From NCBI RefSeq assembly GCF_030913705.1, contig NZ_CP133190.1, forward strand, positions 1,364,001 through 1,428,000: a DNA stretch of 64,000 nucleotides. The letters are read 5' to 3'. This DNA is from Anaerocolumna sp. MB42-C2. GTDB taxonomy: Bacteria > Bacillota > Clostridia > Lachnospirales > Lachnospiraceae. A program made the position numbers and the translations under genes. The notes under the pieces are model-generated. The model made no database searches. It was not told the origin of the DNA and saw only the letters and a program-made list of their open reading frames with translations. Shown here piece by piece: positions 54,329 through 62,666 of this stretch (its first letter is position 1; each line of letters begins with the position of its first letter).

Positions 54329-55153
54329 TTAAATGTTTATTGGAACAAAAATCGGTTTTCTCTTGTCAAATGTAGTAATATATTCAAATCCAATTTTTTT
54401 TAACAAGTCATAAGCTATATCAAAATCTGCTGCTATATCATCCTTATTATGAGAATCTGATCCTACCGTAACCATTCTGCCGCCACATTCATAATATATT
54501 TTTAGTATTTCTTCATTTGGAAAAGGATGTCCTATTCCTTGACGCCAGCCTGAAGTATTTAACTCAATTGCCTTGCCCTTACTTATAACCAGCGTGAATA
54601 TATCTGTCAAAATAGAATAGAAAGGACTGTAATCTTCTAATGTTACCGACATTTTAGCAGCATAACGGGAAAAAATATTAAGATGCCCTACACTATCAAA
54701 ATCCGAGTTACCAACTAATGTTAATACTTCTTTAAAATATTTAAAAGCTATATCCTTTATCGGCGATTGTGTATAATCTATATCTTCCATATACTGATTA
54801 TCAAAAATATGAACAGAACCTATTATAAAATCATATTTCCCTTTCCTAATAATTTCATCAGCTAAAAAAAGATTATGGTATGACTGGCCCAATTCAACAC
54901 CTCTTCGAATGGTCAATTTATGGCTATACTTTTTTTGAAGAGATCTGATTTCAGCCAATGTTTCAACAGGCTGATTGTTGTAAGAACATTTTCTGCCTTC
55001 TATTAAAAAAGGATATATTTCAAAATGATCTGTTATTGCTATTTCTACTAACCCTTTTTCTATAGCGCTTAAACACATTTCTTCAGCTGTGTTTTTTCCA
55101 TCTAAAGAATTAGTGGTATGCATATGATAATCTACTCTAAATTTATTTATCAT
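54329..55153 (-). CDS. PHP-domain phosphatase (HisJ/histidinol-phosphatase-like)
   Basis: A 274-residue PHP-family metal-dependent phosphoesterase. Ligands: VDYHMHTTNS, AITDHFE, RRGVELGQS, IIGSVH, VGHLNIF, TVGSDSHNKDD. By sequence it belongs with HisK/HisJ-type histidinol phosphatases, but no histidine genes are near; in a PTS/deglycase operon a sugar-phosphate phosphatase is more likely. GAGGGA precedes the ATG. It is 51 bp after the SIS gene. Confidence 0.88.
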   Translation of the reverse strand: MINKFRVDYHMHTTNSLDGKNTAEEMCLSAIEKGLVEIAITDHFEIYPFLIEGRKCSYNNQPVETLAEIRSLQKKYSHKLTIRRGVELGQSYHNLFLADEIIRKGKYDFIIGSVHIFDNQYMEDIDYTQSPIKDIAFKYFKEVLTLVGNSDFDSVGHLNIFSRYAAKMSVTLEDYSPFYSILTDIFTLVISKGKAIELNTSGWRQGIGHPFPNEEILKIYYECGGRMVTVGSDSHNKDDIAADFDIAYDLLKKIGFEYITTFDKRKPIFVPINI

Positions 55154-55204
55154 GAGGTCCCTCTTTCAAAAATTGGGAACCTTTCAGTTCCCAAAAATTT
55201 AAGA

Positions 55205-56173
55205 TTAATATTCCATTTTCCACATATATCTTCTAACAGACATTGGATGACCTCTAAATTCAGATAAGGCATTTGCATATTGTCTTAGTACAGTCATACA
55301 TATAATTGGAGTAATAAATTCTCTTACTTCTTCATCAATTCCAGTCATAATAAAATCGTCAGTATCTACTAATGTAATTTTATCGCTAAATTTTTTACAG
55401 AAAGCATGTGCTCTTTCATCTAAATATCTTGTTCTGCCTGAGCTCTTCACAATTAAGAATGGTACATCATAGTCTGTAATTTCAAAAGGTCCATGAAAAT
55501 ACTCCCCAGAATGAATTGAATTTGAATGAATCCATTGCATTTCCATCATTAAACAAATAGTAAATGAATAAACCGTTGGATAGCATCCACCACTTCCCAT
55601 TGTATAAATAACCTCTTCTCTCTTATGTGTTCTTCCAAACTCAATAGCGGAATTCTTGTATTTCTCAATGTTTAATTGCACTAAATTATCCAGGCAATCA
55701 ATTGCCTTAATAGCTTTTTCATATTTTTCTGATGGCTGTAAGGTATTTAAAATATTATAATTCATAGCGTGTAAAACTGCAAAGTTATCATCTGATCCAG
55801 GTTTATCATCATGATGTAATGGACATTCTGCCTCTTTCCATAGTGGAGAATCCGTATCATATGTTAGTGAAATAGTTAGTGCACCTTTACTGCGAGATAG
55901 TTTAGTTGCTTCTACTGTTTCAGGTGTTGTGCCTGAAAAAGAGCACGTAATTACTATTGATTTTTCACTTAAAGCTTTCGGCACGCGATACACAAATTCA
56001 TTAGAAGTATAAACTGATGACGGAACATCACATTCACAATCCATCACATATTGAGCAGGCATTAATGTGGCTTTTGATCCTCCACAAGCTACGTAATAAA
56101 TATGATTGATTTTTCCTTTTTGCTTAACAGCATTAGCCGCTGCTTTAATTAGTTCAATATGTTCTTTTTTCAT
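55205..56173 (-). CDS. SIS-domain deglycase, fructoselysine-6-phosphate deglycase (FrlB)-like
   Basis: A 322-residue two-SIS protein. YYVACGGSKATLMPAQYV, TCSFSGTTPETVEA, EMQWIHSNSIHSGEYFHGPF and the C-terminal HPMSVRRYMWKMEY match what I recall of Bacillus/E. coli FrlB, which splits fructoselysine-6-phosphate into glucose-6-phosphate and lysine. The Glu of EYFHGPFE is the expected catalytic region. It lies directly after the mannose-family PTS genes, so the substrate should arrive phosphorylated, as in Salmonella gfr-type operons. The exact substrate (fructose- or glucose-amine of an amino acid) is not decided by sequence. GGGAG precedes the ATG. Confidence 0.85.
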   Translation of the reverse strand: MKKEHIELIKAAANAVKQKGKINHIYYVACGGSKATLMPAQYVMDCECDVPSSVYTSNEFVYRVPKALSEKSIVITCSFSGTTPETVEATKLSRSKGALTISLTYDTDSPLWKEAECPLHHDDKPGSDDNFAVLHAMNYNILNTLQPSEKYEKAIKAIDCLDNLVQLNIEKYKNSAIEFGRTHKREEVIYTMGSGGCYPTVYSFTICLMMEMQWIHSNSIHSGEYFHGPFEITDYDVPFLIVKSSGRTRYLDERAHAFCKKFSDKITLVDTDDFIMTGIDEEVREFITPIICMTVLRQYANALSEFRGHPMSVRRYMWKMEY

Positions 56174-56298
56174 TGTTTTTAATCTCCCTTTTTATTTTTA
56201 TAATAGACGGAAACTTTGCACCTGTAAAATGCCTGTTTACCATGAATTTAAGATAAAATAATTTAATTAATATGTACGAAATTTCGGTGATTTTATAT

Positions 56299-57141
56299 TT
56301 AAACTACTAATATTCCTGTATAAGCCGCTAAAATTCCTAAAACCATTGTTATTAACATAATTACTAATACCGGAACTTTCTTCTTTATTAACCAAAAAGC
56401 TGCGCCGGTAACGCCTAATTTGGCTATACCAGGCATTATATTATCCAATAAAGACTGTAAAGTCATGGCACTTTCTCCTGAACCACTAATGGTCAATCCA
56501 AACGTAATATATATTAATTGAAAAATCAGCCCACCAACTACAATAGCTCCCAATATTCCAGCTGCTGACATAAATTTTTCCATCAACCCAGATTTTTGAA
56601 TTTTATCCAAATAATCAGTTCCTAATTCATATCCTTTAAAAGCACCTTTAAATCTTGCCCAAAATGCTGGTACATTATAAAATAATAAGAATACTATGGG
56701 TCCAAGAATACTTCCAGTCGCACATAATCCTGCACCTACTGCCGTACCAATTATCTTAATTGTTCCTAAAAAAATAGAATCTCCAATACCTGCAAGCGGC
56801 CCCATTAACGCAGTTTTTACAGTACTTATTGTATCTTCATCAAAATCCTCTGTCATAGAATTTTTTTCTTCCATAGCTGCTACAATTCCACAAATAAATG
56901 GTGTGAGTGGAAGATTACAACAAAAGAATTCTAAATGTCTATTATATGCCCTTTTTAACTTTTCTGGTTGATTTTTGTATAATTTACGAACTATAGGATA
57001 CATTGTATATGCAAATGCCATATTTTGATAACCCTGGTCATTAAATGATGCATCTAATGTGCAACATCTTAAGGTCATATTTGTAATATCCTTTTTTGTT
57101 AATAGCCTTGTTGATTCATCAGAATTCGTTTTCATAATCAT
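56299..57141 (-). CDS. PTS mannose-family IID component
   Basis: A 280-residue membrane protein. KDITNMTLRCCTLDASFNDQ and YQNMAFAYTMYPIVRKLYKN open the domain, followed by FCCNLPLTPFICGI, GPLAGIGDSIFLGT and three to four C-terminal hydrophobic segments ending in AYTGILVV. IID with IIC forms the sugar channel. It overlaps the IIC gene by 23 bases, indicating translational coupling; ATG at 57141 (or 57135) follows GGGGTGA. Confidence 0.94.
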   Translation of the reverse strand: MIMKTNSDESTRLLTKKDITNMTLRCCTLDASFNDQGYQNMAFAYTMYPIVRKLYKNQPEKLKRAYNRHLEFFCCNLPLTPFICGIVAAMEEKNSMTEDFDEDTISTVKTALMGPLAGIGDSIFLGTIKIIGTAVGAGLCATGSILGPIVFLLFYNVPAFWARFKGAFKGYELGTDYLDKIQKSGLMEKFMSAAGILGAIVVGGLIFQLIYITFGLTISGSGESAMTLQSLLDNIMPGIAKLGVTGAAFWLIKKKVPVLVIMLITMVLGILAAYTGILVV

Positions 57142-57898
57142 TCACCCCATCCACATTTGCTGTTGCTTCAACATTATCTAATTTAAAATTAAATTTTGCA
57201 AAAACAAGAATTAGCCCAATTATTGCTATTCCTAACATCGGAATTTTGAAGTAACTTGCCAATACATACCCTAATGCAAAGTAGGGTGCTACGCTCTTAT
57301 TAATAATTAACTGACATAACATTGCAATACCTACAGCCGGCAAAACACCACTAGCAATTGACATGCCGTCAATTACTGCTTTAGGCATACTACTAATCAG
57401 AGAAGTAACTGCATCTGCACCAAAATAAAATCCACCAAATACTAATAACCCTTTTATTGTCCAAGTTATGAAGCCAGATATAAAATGCATCCAATAAACG
57501 CCTTTATAGTTTCCTTTTTCAGCCAGCTTATATGAAGAAGTGTTGCAAAGTAATCTTGTAGGACCAATTATTAAAGTTCCCAAAGTTAAACTCAACATTC
57601 CTATTGGCATAGCTAACGCAAGAGCCACATCGGTTCCTTTACCAAGTGAAATTGCAAATGCAGTAGCTAATATTCCAGCAACACCAACATCTGGAATTGC
57701 TGTATTGCCAATTGCAATAGCACCAATGAATAAGATTTCTAAAGCTCCGCCAACAATAATTCCTGTTTGTAAATCCCCTAAAATTATTCCTGTGATAGCA
57801 CCAAAACAAATTGGCCTATGTATAAATGTTGTACCAATCCACCAATCTGCACCACCTAAAAAACCTAAAATCCCCAATAGTATTGCTTGTACTAGCAT
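57119..57898 (-). CDS. PTS mannose-family IIC component
   Basis: A 259-residue integral membrane protein with about seven hydrophobic segments. FLGGADWWIGTTFIHRPICF, GIILGDLQTGIIVGG and VGVAGILATAFAISLG are the standard IIC (AgaW/ManY-like) opening. It transports the sugar with IID. AGGAGG precedes the ATG; 22 bp after IIB. Confidence 0.94.
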   Translation of the reverse strand: MLVQAILLGILGFLGGADWWIGTTFIHRPICFGAITGIILGDLQTGIIVGGALEILFIGAIAIGNTAIPDVGVAGILATAFAISLGKGTDVALALAMPIGMLSLTLGTLIIGPTRLLCNTSSYKLAEKGNYKGVYWMHFISGFITWTIKGLLVFGGFYFGADAVTSLISSMPKAVIDGMSIASGVLPAVGIAMLCQLIINKSVAPYFALGYVLASYFKIPMLGIAIIGLILVFAKFNFKLDNVEATANVDGVNDYENEF

Positions 57899-57920
57899 AT
57901 AATACCTCCTGATTATGTTT

Positions 57921-58391
57921 CTATACTAATTGTTGAGCTAACACCTTTTTCTGAGTTGGTGTTTGTCTAATCTCAACTTCAATTCCGAAATTGATCATGT
58001 CTCTTATCATGTCAATCTCTTCATCGGTTACACTAACCGCAGAACTTATTTGTCTCGTGTTTTCTCTAGCTTTTACCCCACCTAAATTAACTTGTTTGAT
58101 TTTGGAGCATCCTTTTGATAATCTTTGGGCATCTTTTATATTCGAGACAACTATAAATAATATATACTTATCTGTGACTCCACTATTAATAGCCTGAATA
58201 GAGTCATCAATATTTTTAACAACTAATTTAACATTAGCAGGTTTAGCTAATTTTAAAGTAGTCATATGTAAACTATTGTTTACCACCTCATCATTGGCTA
58301 CTAATATACAATCTGCACCCAGATAAGATGTCCAAGCAAATGCAACTTGCCCATGAATTAGCCTATGATCCACTCTCAATAATTTAATCAT
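57921..58391 (-). CDS. PTS mannose-family IIB component
   Basis: A 156-residue soluble phosphotransferase. LLRVDHRLIHGQVAFAW carries the phospho-histidine (His14). The rest (LVANDEVVNNSLHMTTLKLA, KQVNLGGVKAR) is typical. It passes phosphate from IIA to the sugar. GGAGG precedes the ATG. Confidence 0.94.
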   Translation of the reverse strand: MIKLLRVDHRLIHGQVAFAWTSYLGADCILVANDEVVNNSLHMTTLKLAKPANVKLVVKNIDDSIQAINSGVTDKYILFIVVSNIKDAQRLSKGCSKIKQVNLGGVKARENTRQISSAVSVTDEEIDMIRDMINFGIEVEIRQTPTQKKVLAQQLV

Positions 58392-58444
58392 TTTTCCACC
58401 TCCTTATAAAGTATCCTTTCAAACGATAATACTTTACCAATTGA

Positions 58445-58849
58445 TTAGAATTCTTCATCACTAATTGATTTTCGTTCACAATACTTTACAAAATCATTTC
58501 TTTTTTCAAGAATATCTTTAATCATTTTATCTGTACTTGTTTCTTCCGATGTAGTTAATTCAAGTAACAAATTCAGATTTAATCCACTAATGAGATATAA
58601 CCCATTTACATCGAGATATTTCATAAATTCATTGTTTACACTACCACCAAATACATCTGTAACAACAACCAAATCAACATTTGCATCCTTGCTTTCAACA
58701 ATTGTTTTAACTTGCTGTTCAATGCAATCTTCTCCGTCAAGATATGCACAAAGACATTCTATATTTGATTGTTCTCCCATAATTATTGATAATGAATTTA
58801 AAATTCCTTTTGCAAAAGTACCATGAGTAGCTAGTAAAATCTTTCTCAA
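58445..58849 (-). CDS. PTS mannose-family IIA component
   Basis: A 134-residue soluble phosphocarrier. KILLATHGTFAKGILNSL carries the phospho-histidine near residue 9, and VVTDVFGGSVNNEFMKYL is the family loop. I place the start at TTG 58849, seven bases after GGAGG; a TTG at 58867 lies upstream of that site and would put the site inside the gene. First gene of the IIA-IIB-IIC-IID-deglycase-PHP-LevR-MATE run. Confidence 0.93.
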   Translation of the reverse strand: MRKILLATHGTFAKGILNSLSIIMGEQSNIECLCAYLDGEDCIEQQVKTIVESKDANVDLVVVTDVFGGSVNNEFMKYLDVNGLYLISGLNLNLLLELTTSEETSTDKMIKDILEKRNDFVKYCERKSISDEEF

Positions 58850-58921
58850 ACTTTTCCCTCCTTCCAATTTGATACTTACAATTTTTATTATATCGTGAAC
58901 TCAATTATTGTCATCCTTTTC

Positions 58922-58936
58922 GCTTTCACTTCGCCA
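58922..58936 (-). promoter_or_regulatory. Candidate sigma-54 promoter (-24/-12) of the PTS operon
   Basis: Minus-strand TGGCGAAGTGAAAGC has TGGC at -24 and GC at -12 with exactly the required 12-base phase (GG to GC); the -12 box reads AAGC instead of TTGC. It is about 73 bp before the IIA start, with a LevR-type regulator in the same locus. Alternatives such as a sigma-A promoter are not excluded. Confidence 0.45.
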
Positions 58937-59025
58937 TTATAAATGTATTATTTACACTGGAATATAATAATTCATAATGTTTTCTTCATTGGAAATCAGA
59001 AATACTCTTGTGTCGATTCTTTAGC

Positions 59026-59086
59026 AATGCTTGCATTTAGTAAACAGCATTTTATTTGATTTATATAATCAACATAACAATTGTTA
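59026..59086. promoter_or_regulatory. Two short palindromes, possible activator sites
   Basis: AATGCTTGCATT (arms AATGC and GCATT, 59026-59037) and the perfect palindrome TAACAATTGTTA (59075-59086) lie about 90 and 140 bp upstream of the candidate -24 box, where bacterial enhancer-binding proteins usually sit. The rest of 58850-59153 shows no gene. Confidence 0.4.
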
Positions 59087-59153
59087 CAGTTCATCAGAAT
59101 AATGGTAAACCTTACAATCTATTCAGTATGCTTTGAGCGATCAATTTTCGCGA

Positions 59154-59210
59154 TAAAAAACCCCCGGAGTTTAACAATGATTCAAATTTTTCAATGTTTT
59201 ACTCTGGGGG
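59154..59210 (-). terminator. Strong terminator after the broken ptsI
   Basis: CCCCCGGAGTTTAACAATGA (59161-59180) pairs with TCAATGTTTTACTCTGGGGG (59191-59210), 20-base arms with a few mismatches. On the minus strand TTTTTT follows. It ends the transcript coming from the HAD/kinase genes and isolates the PTS operon. Confidence 0.88.
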
Positions 59211-59303
59211 CAATGTCATATCTTTTACGAATTAAATGTATAGCATAGTTTTAGCAAGTATTTTCTATCAAGAAGAAAGAGTTAATATATCAAGAAAATT
59301 CAA

Positions 59304-59772
59304 TCATTTGAAATTTTTCAAAGTTTCTTCTACTTCTTTTGCAGTACTTAATGTAAATGCTTTTTTAACCAATTCCTCGCAGGTCGATTTCGTAAGTCCT
59401 TGAATCTGTCCTTTTATCCGTAGTATAGATCCAGGAGACATGCTGAGTTCATCCAGTCCAAATCCTACCCAAAGGGGAAGTAAGATTTTATCCGCCGCAG
59501 CTTCTCCGCAGATACCTGCCCAGATACCATTTTCATGAGCACTATCTACAATTTTTTTAATAGAACGGAGTACCGCCGGATCGTATTGGGAATACAGATG
59601 GGCAACCTTCTCATTCATACGGTCAACCGCCATGGTGTACTGGATCAGATCATTGGTTCCGATACTAAAGAAGTCTACCTCTTTTGCAAAGATGTCCGCC
59701 AGCAATCTGGCAACCAGAATTTGGGGCCATTTATCAATAAAAAAATGTATGTCATTTGCAGTGTAGGCAAAA
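59304..59772 (-). pseudogene. ptsI fragment: C-terminal end of PTS enzyme I
   Basis: The last 133 residues (from LADIFAKEVDFFSIGTNDLI, with PAVLRSIKKIVDSAH, GICGEAAADKILLPLWVGFG, MSPGSILRIKGQI) are the C-terminus of enzyme I. About 430 upstream residues, including the N-terminal phospho-His domain, are missing. Upstream of residue 1 the frame stays open for about 22 more codons (WPQILVAR...) unrelated to ptsI, then hits a TAG near 59772. There is no good start codon or ribosome site. A non-functional relic. Confidence 0.85.
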
Positions 59773-59789
59773 TTCTATAAAATTTATAG

Positions 59790-60449
59790 TTAAGGAATGA
59801 AATGAAATATTTCACATAATTTTTCTTTACACTCTGTATAAGAATTTACAGAAAAATCAGCTTCATGAATATCCTGTTGTAAACCAGAACCCAGATAAGC
59901 TATTACATATGCACCTGCACGCTTTCCGGCAGCTATTCCTACCGTAGAATCCTCTATTACAATGCATTCCTCGGGTTTTGCTCCAAGATATTCCATAGCT
60001 CGTTGATATATCTGCGGATGGGGTTTACTTTCTGTACACATATCTCCGCATACGATGGTATCAAAAAGGGAAGTCATCCCCATTTTGTCCAGAGCAATAA
60101 TAATTAATTTTGTAGATGTGGAAGATGCGATCGCTGTTTTTACTCCTTTTTCCCGTAAAAAGTGAAGCATCGGAACTAGTTCAGGCATAGGCTGGATATT
60201 GGTGTTTTCATACGTATTGCCAATTCTTTTACGGGTAATTGCCAGCTCCCCCTCTGACACAGGAACCGGGCCTCGTTTTAGGATATTTTGAAGAAATGTT
60301 TTATCACTGGATCCAATCAATTGCTGTCTGTCCTTTTCAGTCAAAGTGATTCCATGCTCTTTCAATGCTTTCTCCAGATATCTCTTATTGCTTTCTTCCG
60401 TATTGGCAATTACTCCGTCAAAATCAAACAGAACATATTTTTTACTCAT
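59790..60449 (-). CDS. HAD-superfamily phosphatase / beta-phosphoglucomutase-like
   Basis: A 219-residue HAD protein. FDFDGVIANTEES (nucleophile Asp), IASSTSTKLI (motif II), Lys in ESKPHPQIYQ and VIEDSTVGIAAGKRAGAY (acidic motif). The cap domain is the beta-phosphoglucomutase type. It is last of the intact downstream genes, 11 bp after the cupin-like gene. Probable role: removing or moving phosphate on the sugar phosphate made by the PfkB kinases. Confidence 0.9.
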   Translation of the reverse strand: MSKKYVLFDFDGVIANTEESNKRYLEKALKEHGITLTEKDRQQLIGSSDKTFLQNILKRGPVPVSEGELAITRKRIGNTYENTNIQPMPELVPMLHFLREKGVKTAIASSTSTKLIIIALDKMGMTSLFDTIVCGDMCTESKPHPQIYQRAMEYLGAKPEECIVIEDSTVGIAAGKRAGAYVIAYLGSGLQQDIHEADFSVNSYTECKEKLCEIFHFIP

Positions 60450-60460
60450 GATCTCCTCAA

Positions 60461-60874
60461 TTATTCCCCAAATAACTTGCGTGCAGTATCTTGAATATAA
60501 ACTACTTCTTCTGGAGATAAATCCATAAAATCACTGTTTTCCATAGAGCAATTCGAATCCTGTACATACATCATCTTGGTATTTCGCTGGGTAACTGAAT
60601 AGAACCATACTTCTTTCGGAACATTATATACTTTTCCCTGCTCCATAAGAGTAAGTTCAATTTTAAACTTATCTTTCTCTCTTTCTGCTGTAATAAGAAT
60701 GGCCTTTCCGGCAGTCAGAATAAACTGTTCATCCGTAGTGTGATGAATCTCTAAATGAGCAATACCTTCGATATCATTATCTGGCTTCCAATTCTTAATA
60801 CTTACAAGCCATTTCTCATTTTTATAGACGCAAAGGATTCCTTCTTGATTGTTTTCGTAAATATCTGGTTTCAT
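60461..60874 (-). CDS. Small cupin-like protein of unknown function
   Basis: A 137-residue protein whose middle (HLEIHHTTDEQFILTAGKAILIT) resembles a single cupin barrel with two His and a Glu. The ends match no family I recognise. Sugar isomerases or binding proteins with this fold occur beside sugar kinases. It sits 45 bp after the first PfkB gene. Confidence 0.75.
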   Translation of the reverse strand: MKPDIYENNQEGILCVYKNEKWLVSIKNWKPDNDIEGIAHLEIHHTTDEQFILTAGKAILITAEREKDKFKIELTLMEQGKVYNVPKEVWFYSVTQRNTKMMYVQDSNCSMENSDFMDLSPEEVVYIQDTARKLFGE

Positions 60875-60919
60875 TTAATCTTCCTCTCTATTCCCTTTTA
60901 TTATTTTGCAGCGAAACAC

Positions 60920-61807
60920 TTATATTTCTGTTTTTCCAACTATCGGTGTACCATAACCAAAGGCACCCTCCATTGCGCAAACCCGGGCAGCAAACGCAGC
61001 GCCTTTTCTCATTGCCTCTTGAAGCCGTTCTTTCATTTTCTTGTCATCTGCTTCTATAATTGCTCCTGTTTCCGATGATTCTAAAAGGGAACACAAGAAA
61101 GTTGCAAAATAAGAATCTCCGGCGCCCATCGTGTCGATGATATCATCTGCATGTACGGCATTTGCATATAGGATGGTGTCCTTGTAAAGCAAATAGGAGC
61201 CATCCTCCCCAACAGTTCCAAGCACTATCGGAACTCCAAAGGACTGCACTTTTTTCATTTCCTCTTCACGCTTCTCATCTGTAAGATGAGCACAGGATAA
61301 AATAGCAATTGTAATATAAGGACAAACTTTTTCCAGATATTCATCTGTCCATCTGGTAGAAAAGTCATAAGCAATCGGAACGCCTGTGGTCTTAAGTTCC
61401 GGAAGGTTCTCTTCAATATAACTGTTTAAATTAGTATATATCAATTGAAATCCTTTGATATATTCAAAATCCTTTTCCGTAAAATCAAATGAATGCTCCT
61501 TGGCAATTCCACCCTTATTCGATCCAAGAAACACACGATCACTGTTCTTTAGTGTCACAAGGGCAAAACCATTTTCTCCTTCAAAATGACGGCTTTGACT
61601 ATCATCTATACCAATCAATCTCAACGTGTTCTGAACACATTCCGCCACTTCATCGGTTCCGTATTTTCCAAGATATGCTGCTTTTGTACCATTGAGTGAT
61701 GCATATACACAGGTATTCACACACTGTCCGCCCGGATACATCATTCCCCGGGAAAGATATTTGTCGCATACGTTATCTCCAATTGCAATGATTTTGCAGT
61801 TTTCCAT
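60920..61807 (-). CDS. PfkB-family sugar kinase
   Basis: A 295-residue kinase. IAIGDNVCDKYLSRGMMYPG at the N-terminus, the PfkB signature DIIDTMGAGDSYFATFL with the catalytic Asp and GTVGEDGSYLLY. DIVYTN-like and DFSTRW segments resemble fructoselysine 6-kinase (FrlD). GGAGAAAC precedes the ATG. It is a tandem relative of the following kinase at 61874; substrate unknown, possibly an Amadori-type sugar. Confidence 0.88.
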   Translation of the reverse strand: MENCKIIAIGDNVCDKYLSRGMMYPGGQCVNTCVYASLNGTKAAYLGKYGTDEVAECVQNTLRLIGIDDSQSRHFEGENGFALVTLKNSDRVFLGSNKGGIAKEHSFDFTEKDFEYIKGFQLIYTNLNSYIEENLPELKTTGVPIAYDFSTRWTDEYLEKVCPYITIAILSCAHLTDEKREEEMKKVQSFGVPIVLGTVGEDGSYLLYKDTILYANAVHADDIIDTMGAGDSYFATFLCSLLESSETGAIIEADDKKMKERLQEAMRKGAAFAARVCAMEGAFGYGTPIVGKTEI

Positions 61808-61873
61808 TGTTTCTCCTTTTTCCTTTATTGGTAATATAATATGCCTTTATTAGTTAATCATTTTTTCACTTTG

Positions 61874-62662
61874 TCATTTATATGGATTAAACTGTTGAAT
61901 AATTTCAGTTGCTCTTGTTTTCCCTCGAAGCATACATTTCGGAATATCTTCTCCCAGGCTAACTCCATAAGTGAATGCTGCAATAAAGGAATCGCCTGCA
62001 CCTACGGTATTAACTACCGGCACTTTTTCAGCTTCCTGCTTGTACCATTTACATCCATCATATGCAAGACTTCCAGCTTCTCCAAGCATTGCGATTACAA
62101 CTTTCGCACCCTTTTCTTTCGTTTTCTTCATGAAGTCTCTTATATACTCATCATCCTTATCATAAGAGAAAAATGCATAATCCAGATATGGTATGATAGT
62201 ATCATTACTATCCTGTTCCAGTCTCTTTGAAAAATCATACACCCATATTTGTCCGGGTTGTTTCAAATTCTTTATATACCGATTTATCTTGGTCCAACGT
62301 TCTGCATAAACAATATCGAAGTTTTTAATAAATTCCAGATCTTCCGGAGCGATTTCTATCTCTTCCATTGCATTTCCCTCAAAATGAAGATGCTTTTTAT
62401 CTCCATCTACAAGATCCATCGTTGCCATTCCTGTTGGCCGCTCTATTCTTTTTAATATCCGAAAGGGAATCTCCCGCTCCTTTAACCGTTCTTCTAATGC
62501 CTTAGCAAATACATCATTGCCAAGGATTGTCATTTCTGTTACATTTCCGCCTAAATCTTTATAGTTAAACGCAAAATCAATACTGTTTCCTGTTAAGTAA
62601 TAACGATCGAGCTTATAATAGACATCAATGCAATTATCACTCATGGCAATTGCTCTTTTCAT
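61874..62662 (-). CDS. PfkB-family sugar kinase, fructoselysine-6-kinase (FrlD)-like
   Basis: A 262-residue kinase. ISDN-like AIAMSDNCIDVYYKLDRYYL opening, TGNSIDFAFNYKDLGG, WVYDFSKRL, VVIAMLGEAGSLAYDG and VNTVGAGDSFIAAFTYG. This order closely follows FrlD of E. coli as I recall it (a GDNCVD opening, a DFSDKW segment, MGAGDSFIAGFL). It would phosphorylate an Amadori compound at C6. I start it at ATG 62662, after GGGGG; an earlier ATG at 62683 overlaps YjbQ. Confidence 0.88.
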   Translation of the reverse strand: MKRAIAMSDNCIDVYYKLDRYYLTGNSIDFAFNYKDLGGNVTEMTILGNDVFAKALEERLKEREIPFRILKRIERPTGMATMDLVDGDKKHLHFEGNAMEEIEIAPEDLEFIKNFDIVYAERWTKINRYIKNLKQPGQIWVYDFSKRLEQDSNDTIIPYLDYAFFSYDKDDEYIRDFMKKTKEKGAKVVIAMLGEAGSLAYDGCKWYKQEAEKVPVVNTVGAGDSFIAAFTYGVSLGEDIPKCMLRGKTRATEIIQQFNPYK

Positions 62663-62666
62663 TCTT

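Noticed and set aside
54329..55153. Histidine biosynthesis phosphatase (hisK)
   Set aside because: The PHP fold fits, but the neighbours are sugar catabolic, so the specific name is not supported.
58850..59153. Small gene in the gap before the PTS operon
   Set aside because: No frame of useful length with a ribosome site on either strand.
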